Positions 44,722 to 54,381 are shown, numbered from the stretch's first letter. The stretch is DNA of 64,000 nucleotides from Gammaproteobacteria bacterium (GCA_013373375.1 JABXHY010000034.1:18440-82439), one strand, 5' to 3'. The notes: a model not told the origin generated them from the sequence alone. Numbers and translations are program-made.

Positions 44722-45447
44722 TCACTTTTTTGCTTTAGCTCCCACTAGCCACTTTACGTCTCGACGACTGAAGGTTTTGAAAATAAGGTAAATTCCCGAG
44801 AACACCATCAATAAAGCAAGGCTGGCTGCTGTAATGATAAGTGGGTGATGAAAGTTCTCTCGTTCTTCATAATCCATAATATGAAGCATCCAGACAAAAT
44901 CAAACAGCCGCCATCGATCGGTTCTTACTGATGAAAGCTCTCCCGTTTGCGCATCAAGATAAAAAACCGTTGATTCCTCATCATCGAAATTTACTTTCCA
45001 GGCTGGAAGCTGTCGTTTGTACTCGGAGCTGTGCTCCATAATTTTTGTTATTAGGCTAACTTTTCCTTTGCCAGTGTAAATACTGTCAGCTATATCTCTG
45101 GCATCAGTTTCTTCTATTGGCTGCAATGCTGCTTGGTTGTTTAAATCAAACCAAATGGTGTTATTGTCTGCTGTTTGGACCTTTGCAATTGATCCAGTGT
45201 ATCCACTCTCAATACTAATTTGAGAGGCTTGCATATTATTGTCTATTAGTAATTTGCTGAGTGATTCAATTTGTTCAGCACTGACTTGTTTTTTCTCTGG
45301 TAGTTTATATAAATGCGAGCCTCTTATTTCTTCTATCGGCCAAAGGGTCATAATAAGCCCGCCAAATACCCAGAAAAACACTTGAATTCCGACGAAAAGT
45401 CCAAGCCATTTGTGTGCTTTGCGTAAAATAACAATGGGTTTTATCAT
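44722..45447 (-). CDS. PepSY-domain membrane protein
   Basis: A 241-residue inner-membrane protein with TM helices near residues 12-35 (GLFVGIQVFFWVFGGLIMTLW) and 205-225, and a periplasmic region of PepSY type (FYLDAQTGELSSVRTDRWRLFDFVWMLHIMDY). The HKWLGLFVG start and LHIMDY segment resemble PepSY-associated TM proteins linked to iron or siderophore reduction, a role that is only suggestive here. AGGT precedes the ATG. Confidence 0.82.
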   Translation of the reverse strand: MIKPIVILRKAHKWLGLFVGIQVFFWVFGGLIMTLWPIEEIRGSHLYKLPEKKQVSAEQIESLSKLLIDNNMQASQISIESGYTGSIAKVQTADNNTIWFDLNNQAALQPIEETDARDIADSIYTGKGKVSLITKIMEHSSEYKRQLPAWKVNFDDEESTVFYLDAQTGELSSVRTDRWRLFDFVWMLHIMDYEERENFHHPLIITAASLALLMVFSGIYLIFKTFSRRDVKWLVGAKAKK

Positions 45448-45544
45448 GACAACTACCTAAATAATTTCAACTTCACAGGTCTGTTAATTCGTAGACTGAC
45501 TCTTTATACTCAGAACTAAGCTAAATAACAACTAGAGAACAATA

Positions 45545-45937
45545 ATGACTTTCCCGATTACCGCACTATATGGTTCGCTTTGCGCTTTGTTGGTATTAGT
45601 TCTTGCCATTCGAGTGGTAAGACAACGGCGCCAATTCAAAATTGGAGTTGGGAGTGGCGATCAAAAGCAATTAGAACTTTCCATAAGAGTTCATTCAAAT
45701 GCTGTCGAGTACATTCCCATTGCCCTTATTCTTCTTGCGCTTTTTGAAGCGAATAATGGCAACTCATATCTGGCCCACAGTATGGGGATGTTGTTGGTTA
45801 TAGGACGCGTATTGCACGCTCAAGGCCTTGGTTCTAGTCCAGGAGTTTCATTTGGACGTTTTTGGGGTACGCTTTTTACCTGGGTCGCCATTCTTGCATT
45901 ATCAGTTGCTAATCTTTCGATGTTTTTTGTTCAATGA
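45545..45937 (+). CDS. MAPEG family membrane protein
   Basis: A 130-residue integral membrane protein with four hydrophobic segments. RVHSNAVEYIPIALILLALFEANNG matches the MAPEG core (RxHxNxxE), which in relatives binds glutathione. Bacterial members of this length are often called YecN-like. Substrate unknown. No clear operon partner. Confidence 0.87.
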   Translation: MTFPITALYGSLCALLVLVLAIRVVRQRRQFKIGVGSGDQKQLELSIRVHSNAVEYIPIALILLALFEANNGNSYLAHSMGMLLVIGRVLHAQGLGSSPGVSFGRFWGTLFTWVAILALSVANLSMFFVQ

Positions 45938-46001
45938 CAATTTGATTGAAGAAGAAGGTTTTACTCGGTAACTATTTATTTTCTTTGAGGCGAAGCATTT
46001 T

Positions 46002-47063
46002 ATGAAATTTTTCTTAAGTCCAGCTCTCTTTTTAGTGTCTTTATTATTATCCGTTGTGAGTTTAAATGCATCAGATAAAAAGCAGTCGAGCCCGGTTGCT
46101 ATTGCCATTCATGGTGGAGCCGGAACTATTTTAAAAAAGAATATGACACCGGAACTTGAAAAAGCTTATCACAACAAAATGCGAGAGGCGCTTGAGGCAG
46201 GATACGATGTTTTAAAAGCAGGCGGCAGTAGTTTAGACGCAATAACAACGTCGATTCGAATTATGGAAGACTCGGAGCTTTTTAATGCTGGAAAAGGAGC
46301 CGTATTTACGCACCATAAAACCAATGAACTTGATGCATCAATTATGGAAGGTCGCAATTTAAATGCGGGAGCAATAAGCGGTGTATCAAGGGTTAAAAAT
46401 CCTATAGATCTTGCCAGAGGAGTTATGGAGCAGTCTAACCATGTCATGCTAAGTGGCGCTCGAGCTGAAGAGTTTGCCGAAAAAATTTCAATTGAACTTG
46501 TCGATCCAAGTTATTTTTATACCAAAAGACGCTACAACCAATTAATTGAAGTTCTTAAAACTGATCCCGATGCAGCGGTTTTGTCAGAAGATAAAAATGA
46601 CAAGTTATCGTTTCATGGTAACAAGCAGTTGTGGCCCGATGATAAAAAGTTTGGAACTGTGGGTGCAGTTGCGCTTGATAAAAATGGTGATTTAGCGGCA
46701 GGCACTTCAACAGGTGGCATGACAAATAAAAAATACGGACGCATTGGCGATGCCCCAATCATTGGTGCTGGAACCTATGCTGATAACAATGCTTGTGCGG
46801 TATCGGCTACCGGACATGGTGAGTATTTTATTCGAGCAGCAGTGGCTCATGATATATGTGCGAGAGTTATGTATAAAAATATTTCTCTGCAGCAGGCTGC
46901 TGATGAAGTCGTCATGGATAAACTTGTAAAAATGAAAGGTGACGGTGGTGTCGTTGCATTATCGCCAAAAGGCGATCCTGTGTTTTCATTTAATTCTGCA
47001 GGAATGTATCGCGGTTATATTGATGCTAATGGTAAAATTTATACGGCTATCTACGGAAAATAA
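46002..47063 (+). CDS. iaaA: Isoaspartyl peptidase/L-asparaginase (Ntn hydrolase), exported
   Basis: A 353-residue plant-type asparaginase precursor with a signal peptide (LFLVSLLLSVVSLNAS), so likely periplasmic. It has AIAIHGGAGTIL, HKTNELDASIMEG, the autoprocessing site before the catalytic Thr in KKFGTVGAVAL (about 222) and STGGMTNKKYGRIGDAPIIGAGTYADN. It hydrolyses isoaspartyl dipeptides and asparagine. The map gene begins on the next base after its stop codon, so the two are co-transcribed. Confidence 0.92.
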   Translation: MKFFLSPALFLVSLLLSVVSLNASDKKQSSPVAIAIHGGAGTILKKNMTPELEKAYHNKMREALEAGYDVLKAGGSSLDAITTSIRIMEDSELFNAGKGAVFTHHKTNELDASIMEGRNLNAGAISGVSRVKNPIDLARGVMEQSNHVMLSGARAEEFAEKISIELVDPSYFYTKRRYNQLIEVLKTDPDAAVLSEDKNDKLSFHGNKQLWPDDKKFGTVGAVALDKNGDLAAGTSTGGMTNKKYGRIGDAPIIGAGTYADNNACAVSATGHGEYFIRAAVAHDICARVMYKNISLQQAADEVVMDKLVKMKGDGGVVALSPKGDPVFSFNSAGMYRGYIDANGKIYTAIYGK

Positions 47064-47813
47064 ATGATTGTTAAAACTCAGCAAGACATCGATGGATTAA
47101 AAGAAGTCAGCCAGATTGTTGCACAATGTGTTCAAGTAATGGGACGAGCTATTAAAGTTGGTATAACGACGGAAGAGCTTGATGACATAGGTCGAGATTT
47201 TTTAATGCAAAAGGGTGCTCATTCAGCTCCAAAAGTTATGTATAACTTTCCTGGAACAACGTGTATTAGCATAAATGAAGAAGCCGCTCACGGGGTGCCC
47301 GGAAAACGCAAAGTAGAAGCAGGCGATATCGTTAATATTGATGTATCTGCCGAGAAAAATGGATACTTTGGAGATACAGGTTTTACGTTTTTAGTTGAAC
47401 CTATTCATCCAAAAAAACAACACTTAATCGATACTACTAAAAAAGCACTAGAAGCGGCCATATCCGTTGCGAAAGCCGGTAATAAATTGAATGTTATTGG
47501 AAAGGCGATAGAGCAAGTGGCTAAAAAAGCAGGGTATAAAACTCTAAGAGACCTTGCCAGTCATGGTATTGGTAAATCACTGCATGAATATCCTGACTGT
47601 ATACCGAATTATTTTGATAAAAATGATAAACGAATGCTCGAAGAAGGTATGGTGATTACCATTGAGCCTTTCCTTTCTACCAAATCGCAGAGTATTGAAA
47701 CAGCGAATGATGGTTGGACGTTGGTTTCTGGAAATGGAAATTTTTCTGCTCAGTTTGAGCATACAATGATTATTACCAAACACAAACCAACCATTCTTAC
47801 ACAGCTAAAATAA
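47064..47813 (+). CDS. map: Type I methionine aminopeptidase
   Basis: Removes N-terminal Met from new proteins. The 249 residues hold the pita-bread metal ligands: Asp in NIDVSAEKNGYFGDTGF (two), His in LASHGIGKSLHE, Glu in VITIEPFLS and Glu in AQFEHTMI; the substrate His in NEEAAHGVPG is present. The motif spelling around SLHEYPD differs from typical Map (RxFHExP), so this may be a second, divergent copy. It shares an operon with an isoaspartyl peptidase, not with rpsB. Confidence 0.9.
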   Translation: MIVKTQQDIDGLKEVSQIVAQCVQVMGRAIKVGITTEELDDIGRDFLMQKGAHSAPKVMYNFPGTTCISINEEAAHGVPGKRKVEAGDIVNIDVSAEKNGYFGDTGFTFLVEPIHPKKQHLIDTTKKALEAAISVAKAGNKLNVIGKAIEQVAKKAGYKTLRDLASHGIGKSLHEYPDCIPNYFDKNDKRMLEEGMVITIEPFLSTKSQSIETANDGWTLVSGNGNFSAQFEHTMIITKHKPTILTQLK

Positions 47814-47929
47814 GCATTGAGATTACAAAAATCTATCCTTCGTAAGGTTTATTCATCTTTAAACGTCTGTATTTGTAAGATATTTACAATCAAGCTGCCA
47901 ACCGGTTCACACTCGTGGTTTAAATAAAA

Positions 47930-47943
47930 TGACAGCGTTGACA
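47930..47943 (+). promoter_or_regulatory. Possible LacI-family operator before the GH16 gene
   Basis: TGACAGCGTTGACA is an imperfect palindrome around a central CG (10 of 14 bases symmetric), the usual layout of LacI-type sugar-regulator sites. It lies 139 bases upstream of the glucanase start. GAACCGGT-like motifs flank it. No lacI-type gene is in the window. Confidence 0.35.
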
Positions 47944-48081
47944 TTAATTTCCTATCTCAATACTTTGTAAGTCTCAATCATAACCACTTTACAATATTCA
48001 TTGTTAAAAACACTGTTTAAAAAATACAGCTGAACCGGTAGTCATTAATAGAACTGTTCAGAAATCACTTGGGGATTTTTC

Positions 48082-50652
48082 ATGAATTTTCTATTTCGAT
48101 TACCATTAATGCGCGTTTTTCTCGCATTATTATTCCTTTCTAGTCCTTCGCTAAAAGCCGATATTTATAATCCAACTGTTGGCGCCATGATTTTCGAAGA
48201 TAACTTTGATACTTTGAGTCCGCAGTACTGGACCTCTATTAATGGCAATGGCTGTCAATACGGAGCCTATCTATGCGGTTGGGGTAATCAGGAATTGCAG
48301 TGGTATCACGAAAATAACGTAGCGATAGAAGCCGTACCAAACGAACCAGGCAATAAAGCTTTAGTGATTACCGCAAAAAGAGAGTCGATAGAACAAAATC
48401 AATTTACCTCGGGAAAAATAGAGTCGAAAGGTAAGTTGGCGGTTCAGTACGGCTTAATTGAGGTTCGGATGAGAGTACCTAATTTAGACACTGGACTCTG
48501 GCCCGCGGCCTGGATGTTGGGCACGAGTACTGCCACATGGCCTGCTAACGGCGAAATCGACATGATGGAGATGGGGCACAAGGCTGCTTCTCGAGCAGCT
48601 ACCGGGCATCCTGATGCGGGCATCAATAATTACGTGGGTGCTAATGCAATTTTTTACGCTGAAGGCGCTTGTTCAGCTGGCAATCCGACTTGTGCTGCCA
48701 GCAGTGCCTGGCAAAATGACAATGCTTATGTGTCTTCTCGATCCATGGCCGACCGTTTTGTTACTTACCGCACTTACTGGACGGACACGCACTTGCGTTT
48801 CACGATTATTGACGATGGCGTTGAGACCGATCTTTACGAGGCTCCGTTTGAATTCTCTGATCAAACAGAGGAATTTCAAAATCCATTCTACTTATTATTC
48901 AACTTGGCAGTTGGCGGAAACTTTACTGACGCTGCGAATCCATTTCAAGTCACAGCTCCAATGCCATCCAAAATGTATATTGATTATATAAAGGTTTATC
49001 AAATCGACGGTAAGGGGGAAGTGTTTATTGGAAATACACAAGCTCCAGAGCAGGGCACTTTTGGTGTATTTACTGACTTAACCTCAACCAATAATCAACT
49101 TGAACTTGATAAAAATGCCGATCTGTTTGTATGGAACCAAAACTCTTTTAGTGAAGGAAGTTCTGAACCCTTTGAAGGTGATCAGGTAATTGCGTGGAAT
49201 TACATTAATCCAGGCGATTGGTTTGGAGCGGGCTTTCAGTCTCGTCAGCCTAAAAATATGAACCAATTCATCGATGGACAATTGCGTTTTAATATTAAAG
49301 TTCCAGCAAATGTCAGTTTTAAAGTTGGAATTTCTGATGCTTATAGCAATGAAACCTGGATTACATTTCCGGCGTTAGAAAATAAATATGGGTTGGTTAG
49401 AGATGGAAATTGGAGCGAAGTTTCGATACCCGTTAAAGATCTGCAAGCGGACTTAATTGCACTGCAGTCGATTAAAAGTCACTTTCAGATTGTGAGCGTT
49501 GATGGAGCAATTCCAAATTCCATATTTGCTTTAGCGCTCGACAATATTTTTTGGGAGAGTGGCAACCCTGTTGATCCGGAGCCAGAACCAGAGCCAGAAC
49601 CTGAACCTGAGCAAGACAGTGATGGCGATGGTGTACTTGATAGTATTGACGAATGTCCCGAGACACCTCTCGGAGTCGACGTGAACAGTGTCGGTTGTCC
49701 TGCTGTTGCTGTGGGTGAAAATGTTCGTGTTGAAGCGGAAGACTACTCACAGTTTTACGACACAACTGCTGGCAATTTTGGCGGCGCTTATCGAGCGGAC
49801 GATGTCGATATTCAACCGACAGCAGACCAAGGAGGTGGTTTTAATTTAGGTTGGACTGCACCAGGAGAATGGTTGGAATATCAATTTACCGCTAAAGCAG
49901 GCGAGTACGATTTACAAACGAGGGTCGCATCTTTACTGGGCAATGCGAATTATCAAGTGGTCGTAAACAATGCTCAAGTATTGAGTGCTGCAGTTAACTC
50001 GACTAATGATTGGCAAGCCTTCGTGACGAGTTCTCTTGGTCGAGTGACTTTGGCAGAGGGAACCAACACTTTGCGCATTAATATTGTGAGTGGTGAATTT
50101 AATTTAAACTGGATCGACTTTATTGCCCTGATTGCAGATAACGATAATGATGGCGTCATTGATGACAATGACTTATGTCCGAATACGCCTGAAAATACAA
50201 CCGTTGATGCTGAAGGTTGCCCACTGGTTGATACCCGTAATGTTGTTATTGAAGCAGAAAACTATGTTAACTATTTTGATTCCACGCCGGGTAATACTGG
50301 AGGTGCGTACCGAAATGATGACGTTGACCTCGAGGTCTCGTTAGATATTAATGGCGGTTATAACCTTGGCTGGACAGCCTCAGGAGAGTGGGTTGAATAT
50401 AGTGTTTTCTTGAATGCAGGGCGATATTATTTGACCTCTCGGGTGGCTTCACTCAATGGCAATGCGCAATATACAATTACAGTCGACGGCCAACCGGTAG
50501 GAACTTCTTTTGTTCCTTCAACAGGAGGCTGGCAATCTTATATTGACCAAACAATGGAGTCGATTGAAGTTGATCAAGGGACACACACCATCCGCGTTAT
50601 TTTTGAAAATGGTGAAATGAACTTAAATTGGCTGAGTTTAAGTTCGCAATAA
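48082..50652 (+). CDS. Modular GH16 endo-beta-glucanase (laminarinase-like) with two CBM6 modules
   Basis: An 856-residue secreted enzyme. After the signal peptide (to about residue 27) comes a GH16 domain (about 30-310) with the catalytic motif GEIDMMEM (about 158), most like beta-1,3-glucanases. A carbohydrate-binding-like beta domain follows (about 325-495), then a Pro-Glu linker (PEPEPEPEPEPE), a thrombospondin type 3 repeat (DSDGDGVLDSIDECPETP), CBM6 (VEAEDYSQFYDTTAGNFGGAYR), a second type 3 repeat (DNDNDGVIDDNDLCPNTP) and a second CBM6. The two CBM6 modules are near copies in layout (LGWTAxGEWxEY in both). GGGGA precedes the ATG. It targets algal glucans such as laminarin, by inference. 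Confidence 0.92.
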   Translation: MNFLFRLPLMRVFLALLFLSSPSLKADIYNPTVGAMIFEDNFDTLSPQYWTSINGNGCQYGAYLCGWGNQELQWYHENNVAIEAVPNEPGNKALVITAKRESIEQNQFTSGKIESKGKLAVQYGLIEVRMRVPNLDTGLWPAAWMLGTSTATWPANGEIDMMEMGHKAASRAATGHPDAGINNYVGANAIFYAEGACSAGNPTCAASSAWQNDNAYVSSRSMADRFVTYRTYWTDTHLRFTIIDDGVETDLYEAPFEFSDQTEEFQNPFYLLFNLAVGGNFTDAANPFQVTAPMPSKMYIDYIKVYQIDGKGEVFIGNTQAPEQGTFGVFTDLTSTNNQLELDKNADLFVWNQNSFSEGSSEPFEGDQVIAWNYINPGDWFGAGFQSRQPKNMNQFIDGQLRFNIKVPANVSFKVGISDAYSNETWITFPALENKYGLVRDGNWSEVSIPVKDLQADLIALQSIKSHFQIVSVDGAIPNSIFALALDNIFWESGNPVDPEPEPEPEPEPEQDSDGDGVLDSIDECPETPLGVDVNSVGCPAVAVGENVRVEAEDYSQFYDTTAGNFGGAYRADDVDIQPTADQGGGFNLGWTAPGEWLEYQFTAKAGEYDLQTRVASLLGNANYQVVVNNAQVLSAAVNSTNDWQAFVTSSLGRVTLAEGTNTLRINIVSGEFNLNWIDFIALIADNDNDGVIDDNDLCPNTPENTTVDAEGCPLVDTRNVVIEAENYVNYFDSTPGNTGGAYRNDDVDLEVSLDINGGYNLGWTASGEWVEYSVFLNAGRYYLTSRVASLNGNAQYTITVDGQPVGTSFVPSTGGWQSYIDQTMESIEVDQGTHTIRVIFENGEMNLNWLSLSSQ

Positions 50653-51070
50653 TTATTAAGTTCGGAATAATCATAACGAACAGTGGCGTTTCATAATCTA
50701 ATAATCTTGGTCATGGAACGCCGCTGGCAGGCAACTCGAAATACCAGGGTATCGATCGAGTTTACTGGCTTAGGCAATCGAATTTAACTTGCTTAATAGG
50801 TCTTCTTTCAATGACTTTAGCCGTCTACTTTCACTGGCTTAAACATGACGCTGGTATAAAATAAATTTACCGTTACCTACCTATTCTAATAGGTAATGCT
50901 AAGCTAAAATACACTTTGCTATAAGCTTACCCGAAACCCTTCTGATGGTTGAACTTTCCCTTAAGCTAGTTTCAGCATAAACGAGTAATTGTGTAGTCTT
51001 TTTAGTAGTCACTTCTTAGGCTTAACTTCCTGAGATCAATATAAACATCTTTCGCTTTAGGTGAACAATA
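50653..51070. other. Intergenic region with a hairpin and an 18-bp palindrome
   Basis: No gene is supported. GGCGTTTCAT (50685-50694) pairs with ATGGAACGCC (50713-50722), a possible end for the glucanase transcript. TACCTATT-CT-AATAGGTA at 50878-50895 is a perfect palindrome of operator type, 175 bases before the DUF155 gene. Confidence 0.55.
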
Positions 51071-51850
51071 ATGTTTCAAACGGCTAATAACTTGATAGAG
51101 TCAGTCGCTATTGCACGCCAGTTTAATCTTTCGGCTTTAGAAAACCTTTTAAACGATACCTATCGCACGACTCGTTATCGCGATGCTTTTCTGGTAGAGC
51201 TTGAAAAGGGGGAAGCCTGGGTATTTATGTATGGCGTTATTATTTTCTGGGGTGTCGAGCACGACCTGAAAACAAGGCTCTTATCTGAACTGAAGAAAGC
51301 AGCAGAAAATTCTTTTGCTCATCATGAGACTGAACGGTTTACCTTTGAGCAAGGCTCTCATGGACTCATGAGAGAAGAAACGTTAACTTTGGTCGAAGCA
51401 ACTCCCTTGGAAAGGTTAGGTGCGTCACATGCTTTTGCTCAATCAGCGAAATTAAGTCACTTTGAAGAGATGGCAAGAGATGTAATTGTTCAAAACGAAT
51501 ATATTCCTGGTCAGTTAGCTAAATCTGGACGAACATCTTTAAGCCGTAAAAAGCTTGCGAAGTTACGAGGAACTTTATTTAGCGTTAATAGTGATATTTT
51601 GCTGAACTTTAATTTATTAGACACTCCCGAATTTTTTTGGAGTTATCCCGAGCAAGAATGGATTTATCATGTGGTAGCAAAATATTTGGATATCAGTCCT
51701 CGCGTGAGTGTTCTTAATAAAAAATTAGAGGCTATTCACGAGTTACTTGCGATGCTGGCCAATGAACAGAACCATAAGCACTCGTCCATTTTGGAGTGGA
51801 TCATTATTTTATTGATTGCAGTAGAGATTGTGTTGTTTTTCGTACATTGA
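51071..51850 (+). CDS. DUF155 (RMD1/YagE-like) membrane-anchored protein
   Basis: A 259-residue protein with the DUF155 pattern: a segment GEAWVFMYGVIIFWGV near residue 50, LAKLRGTLFSVNSDI, LLDTPEFFWSYPEQEWIYHVVAKYLDISPRVSVLN, and one C-terminal membrane helix (WIIILLIAVEIVLFF). Members occur from bacteria to yeast mitochondria; the biochemical role is unknown. AGGTGA precedes the ATG. Confidence 0.88.
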   Translation: MFQTANNLIESVAIARQFNLSALENLLNDTYRTTRYRDAFLVELEKGEAWVFMYGVIIFWGVEHDLKTRLLSELKKAAENSFAHHETERFTFEQGSHGLMREETLTLVEATPLERLGASHAFAQSAKLSHFEEMARDVIVQNEYIPGQLAKSGRTSLSRKKLAKLRGTLFSVNSDILLNFNLLDTPEFFWSYPEQEWIYHVVAKYLDISPRVSVLNKKLEAIHELLAMLANEQNHKHSSILEWIIILLIAVEIVLFFVH

Positions 51851-51956
51851 TTCGACTAGGATTTCAGGAAATAGTAAAACGACTTACTTAATGTTACGGG
51901 GTTCTAAGTCCGCAATTATGAGTAAAGTTCATCTTTGATAAATGAGGATTCAATAA

Positions 51957-52337
51957 ATGACCAGAGTAACAGGAATAGGTGGTATTTTTATAAAAGCGAA
52001 AGAACCCAAAATGTTGCAATCTTGGTACAAAGAGCACCTTGGTATTGATGTGCAGGTTTGGGGTGGCACATCATTTCGTTGGGTAGATGAGTCAGGTCAG
52101 CCCTGTGCTGGGACAACAGCCTGGATGATCGGCGATGGAGAAAACTTTTCACCGAGCGAATCATCGTTTATGGTTAATTACCGAGTGGCTGATCTTGACG
52201 CTCTATTGAGTGCTCTTCGAGATGAAGGGTGTAACGTGCTAGATAAAGTTGACGAATCTGAATATGGAAAATTTGGCTGGGTAATCGACCCAGAGGGCAA
52301 TAAAGTTGAACTATGGGAACCACCTGTCGGGGAATAA
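51957..52337 (+). CDS. VOC (glyoxalase/bleomycin resistance) family protein
   Basis: A 126-residue single-module vicinal-oxygen-chelate protein: VTGIGGIFIKAKEPKMLQSWYKEHLGIDVQ, FMVNYRVADLDALLSALRDEG, and GWVIDPEGNKVELWEP, which holds the C-terminal metal Glu. Substrate unknown. GAGG precedes the ATG. Followed after 34 bases by a SnoaL-like gene, so the two are probably co-transcribed. Confidence 0.9.
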   Translation: MTRVTGIGGIFIKAKEPKMLQSWYKEHLGIDVQVWGGTSFRWVDESGQPCAGTTAWMIGDGENFSPSESSFMVNYRVADLDALLSALRDEGCNVLDKVDESEYGKFGWVIDPEGNKVELWEPPVGE

Positions 52338-52371
52338 AATTTTACCATTACTTTTCATGTGAGGAATCGAA

Positions 52372-52755
52372 ATGGAACACGATCGGAAGTCAAATAAAGA
52401 AAACGCGATTGCATTTTACAAGATGGCTTACCATGGAGAACCCAAAAGCGCGGTAGAAATGTATGTTGGGGCTGATTATATTCAGCATAATCCGTTGGTT
52501 GGTAACGGCAAACAAGCTTTTATTGATTACTTTAATGAAATGGCTAGAGACTATCCTGATAAACAAATAAGTTTTGTGAGAGCTATTGAAGAGGGTGACT
52601 TGGTGGCCCTTCACACGCATCAAACCTGGCCGGGTAATGACGAGTATGTCACGATGGATTTTTTCAGATTCGATAATCAAGGAAAAATAGTTGAGCACTG
52701 GGATGCGATACAGGAAATTCCCAAAGAATCTAAAAATGGTAATTTGATGTATTAG
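52372..52755 (+). CDS. SnoaL-like/NTF2-fold protein
   Basis: A 127-residue NTF2-fold protein: AIAFYKMAYHGEPKSAVEMYVGADYIQHNPLVGNGKQAFIDYF, then HTHQTWPGNDEYVTMDFFRFDNQGKIVEHWDAIQEIP, the standard SnoaL-like pattern with its pocket His and Asp. Enzyme activity is not predictable. GAGGA precedes the ATG. Confidence 0.88.
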   Translation: MEHDRKSNKENAIAFYKMAYHGEPKSAVEMYVGADYIQHNPLVGNGKQAFIDYFNEMARDYPDKQISFVRAIEEGDLVALHTHQTWPGNDEYVTMDFFRFDNQGKIVEHWDAIQEIPKESKNGNLMY

Positions 52756-52861
52756 CAATACAAAAACAATTAATATAAATAATGTTTCAGAACCGGCACA
52801 TTATAAAAATTAATGTCGATTGAATCATGTCGAAGAGAATGAGAGAAAAGTTAATTTTATC

Positions 52862-54364
52862 TCATTCACCTTTCTTATGATCAATGTTCTCAGCTATCGT
52901 CACTGGTGTCAGTGAACTTCCTCCGTCTTGCACAATTCGAATATGCTGAGGGCCAAGTTTTCGAGGGTCGGTAACGCCACAGGAATGAGCGATCATTCCA
53001 ACGTCATAAACAATGGCCTTATGATAATTAGCAACGCGATCCGATTTTTCTGCAACAACGAGTCCTTTTTGTAATTTCTTGCTGTGAGTTGTAATGCCTG
53101 TTGGGCAAGTATTTTTATTGCACTGCAAAGCTTGAATGCATCCGAGAGAAAACATAAAGCCACGTGCACAATTTACGAAGTCTGCTCCAATACAAAGTGC
53201 CCATGCGACCCGAGAAGGCGTTAGCATTTTGCCCGACACTATGACTCTAATGCGTTCACGCAATTTGAAATCTTTTAATGCCTGAATTAACCAAGGTAAA
53301 CTTTCTCGAACGGTAAGTCCCATATAATCCATCAATGGTTGCGGTGCCGCTCCGGTGCCACCATCGGCACTGTCTACGGTTATAAAGTCTGGAGCAGATT
53401 GTTCTCCGCGTTCGTTAATTTCAATAAATAATGTATGTAGCCAGGTAACGTCACCTAGTACCGCTTTAAAGCCGACTGGTTTACCGGTTGTTTTTCGAAT
53501 GTGTTCGATCATATCCAGTAGGTCACTGACAGATTTTATTTCAGGATGCGCGTTAGGGGATATCGATGCTTTTCCTGCTTCTATACCACGAATCTCCGCA
53601 ATTTCCTCAGTGACTTTACCCGCTGGAAGAATGCCGCCTTTCCCGGGTTTAGCACCTTGACTTAACTTGAGCTCGAACATTTTAACTTGGGGAATTGCGG
53701 CTACTTTTTTTAGTTTTTCGTCACTCAACTTGCCATGCGCATCTCGTACACCGTATTTTGCAGTACCAATTTGCATCACAATATCGCAGCCACCTTTCAG
53801 GTGATGTTCTGATAATCCGCCTTCTCCTGTATTTAACCAGCAGTTGGCTTTTGCAGCACCAATTGATAACGCGCTAATAGCGGGTTTGGATAACGCGCCG
53901 TAACTCATGCCCGAAATATTAAAAAAGCTCGGTGCTTGATAGGGGGATTGACAAAATGGACCGATCGTTAGAGGCGCTGCGTCGGTTGCGTCTTCTGAAA
54001 GCGTTGGAAATGCGGAATTCATAAAAATAACAGTACCAGACTGTGTTAAATCGCGTGTTGAACCAAAAGCAATGGTGCGGTTTTCATCTTTGGCGGCGCG
54101 ATAAACCCAACTGCGCTCTGCACGATTAAACGGCAATTCCTCTCGATCCATCGCGAAAAAATACTGCCGAAAAAATTCGCCAAGATGTTCGAATATATAA
54201 CGAAATCGACCAATAACCGGGTAGTTTCTTCGAATGGTATGCCGAGTTTGCTTTATATCAATAAAATAAAAAACAACCGCCAGTAACAAACATAAAACGA
54301 GAACAATGGAAATGGTGAGCGATAAATAAATGAGAGATTTAAAAGCTATCGATTCAAGTGTCAT
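52862..54364 (-). CDS. Membrane-anchored FMN-binding glutamate synthase-like protein
   Basis: A 500-residue protein with one N-terminal membrane helix (about residues 10-33) and a domain like the FMN-binding part of GltB: FNISGMSYGALSKPAISAL, GGLSEHHLKGGCDIVMQIGTAKYGVRD, GAKPGKGGILPAGKVT and DSADGGTGAAPQPLMD. The [3Fe-4S] pattern C-x5-C-x4-C is present (GCIQALQCNKNTC). It lacks the glutaminase domain and the FAD subunit, so it is not a complete glutamate synthase; such stand-alone proteins have no settled function. AGGA precedes the ATG. It lies 17 bases after the radical SAM gene. Confidence 0.88.
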   Translation of the reverse strand: MTLESIAFKSLIYLSLTISIVLVLCLLLAVVFYFIDIKQTRHTIRRNYPVIGRFRYIFEHLGEFFRQYFFAMDREELPFNRAERSWVYRAAKDENRTIAFGSTRDLTQSGTVIFMNSAFPTLSEDATDAAPLTIGPFCQSPYQAPSFFNISGMSYGALSKPAISALSIGAAKANCWLNTGEGGLSEHHLKGGCDIVMQIGTAKYGVRDAHGKLSDEKLKKVAAIPQVKMFELKLSQGAKPGKGGILPAGKVTEEIAEIRGIEAGKASISPNAHPEIKSVSDLLDMIEHIRKTTGKPVGFKAVLGDVTWLHTLFIEINERGEQSAPDFITVDSADGGTGAAPQPLMDYMGLTVRESLPWLIQALKDFKLRERIRVIVSGKMLTPSRVAWALCIGADFVNCARGFMFSLGCIQALQCNKNTCPTGITTHSKKLQKGLVVAEKSDRVANYHKAIVYDVGMIAHSCGVTDPRKLGPQHIRIVQDGGSSLTPVTIAENIDHKKGE

Positions 54365-54381
54365 TTGAATTATCCTGATAA

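Noticed and set aside
52862..54364. Complete glutamate synthase large subunit
   Set aside because: There is no N-terminal glutaminase domain or C-terminal beta-helix, and an N-terminal membrane helix is present; only the FMN/[3Fe-4S] part matches.
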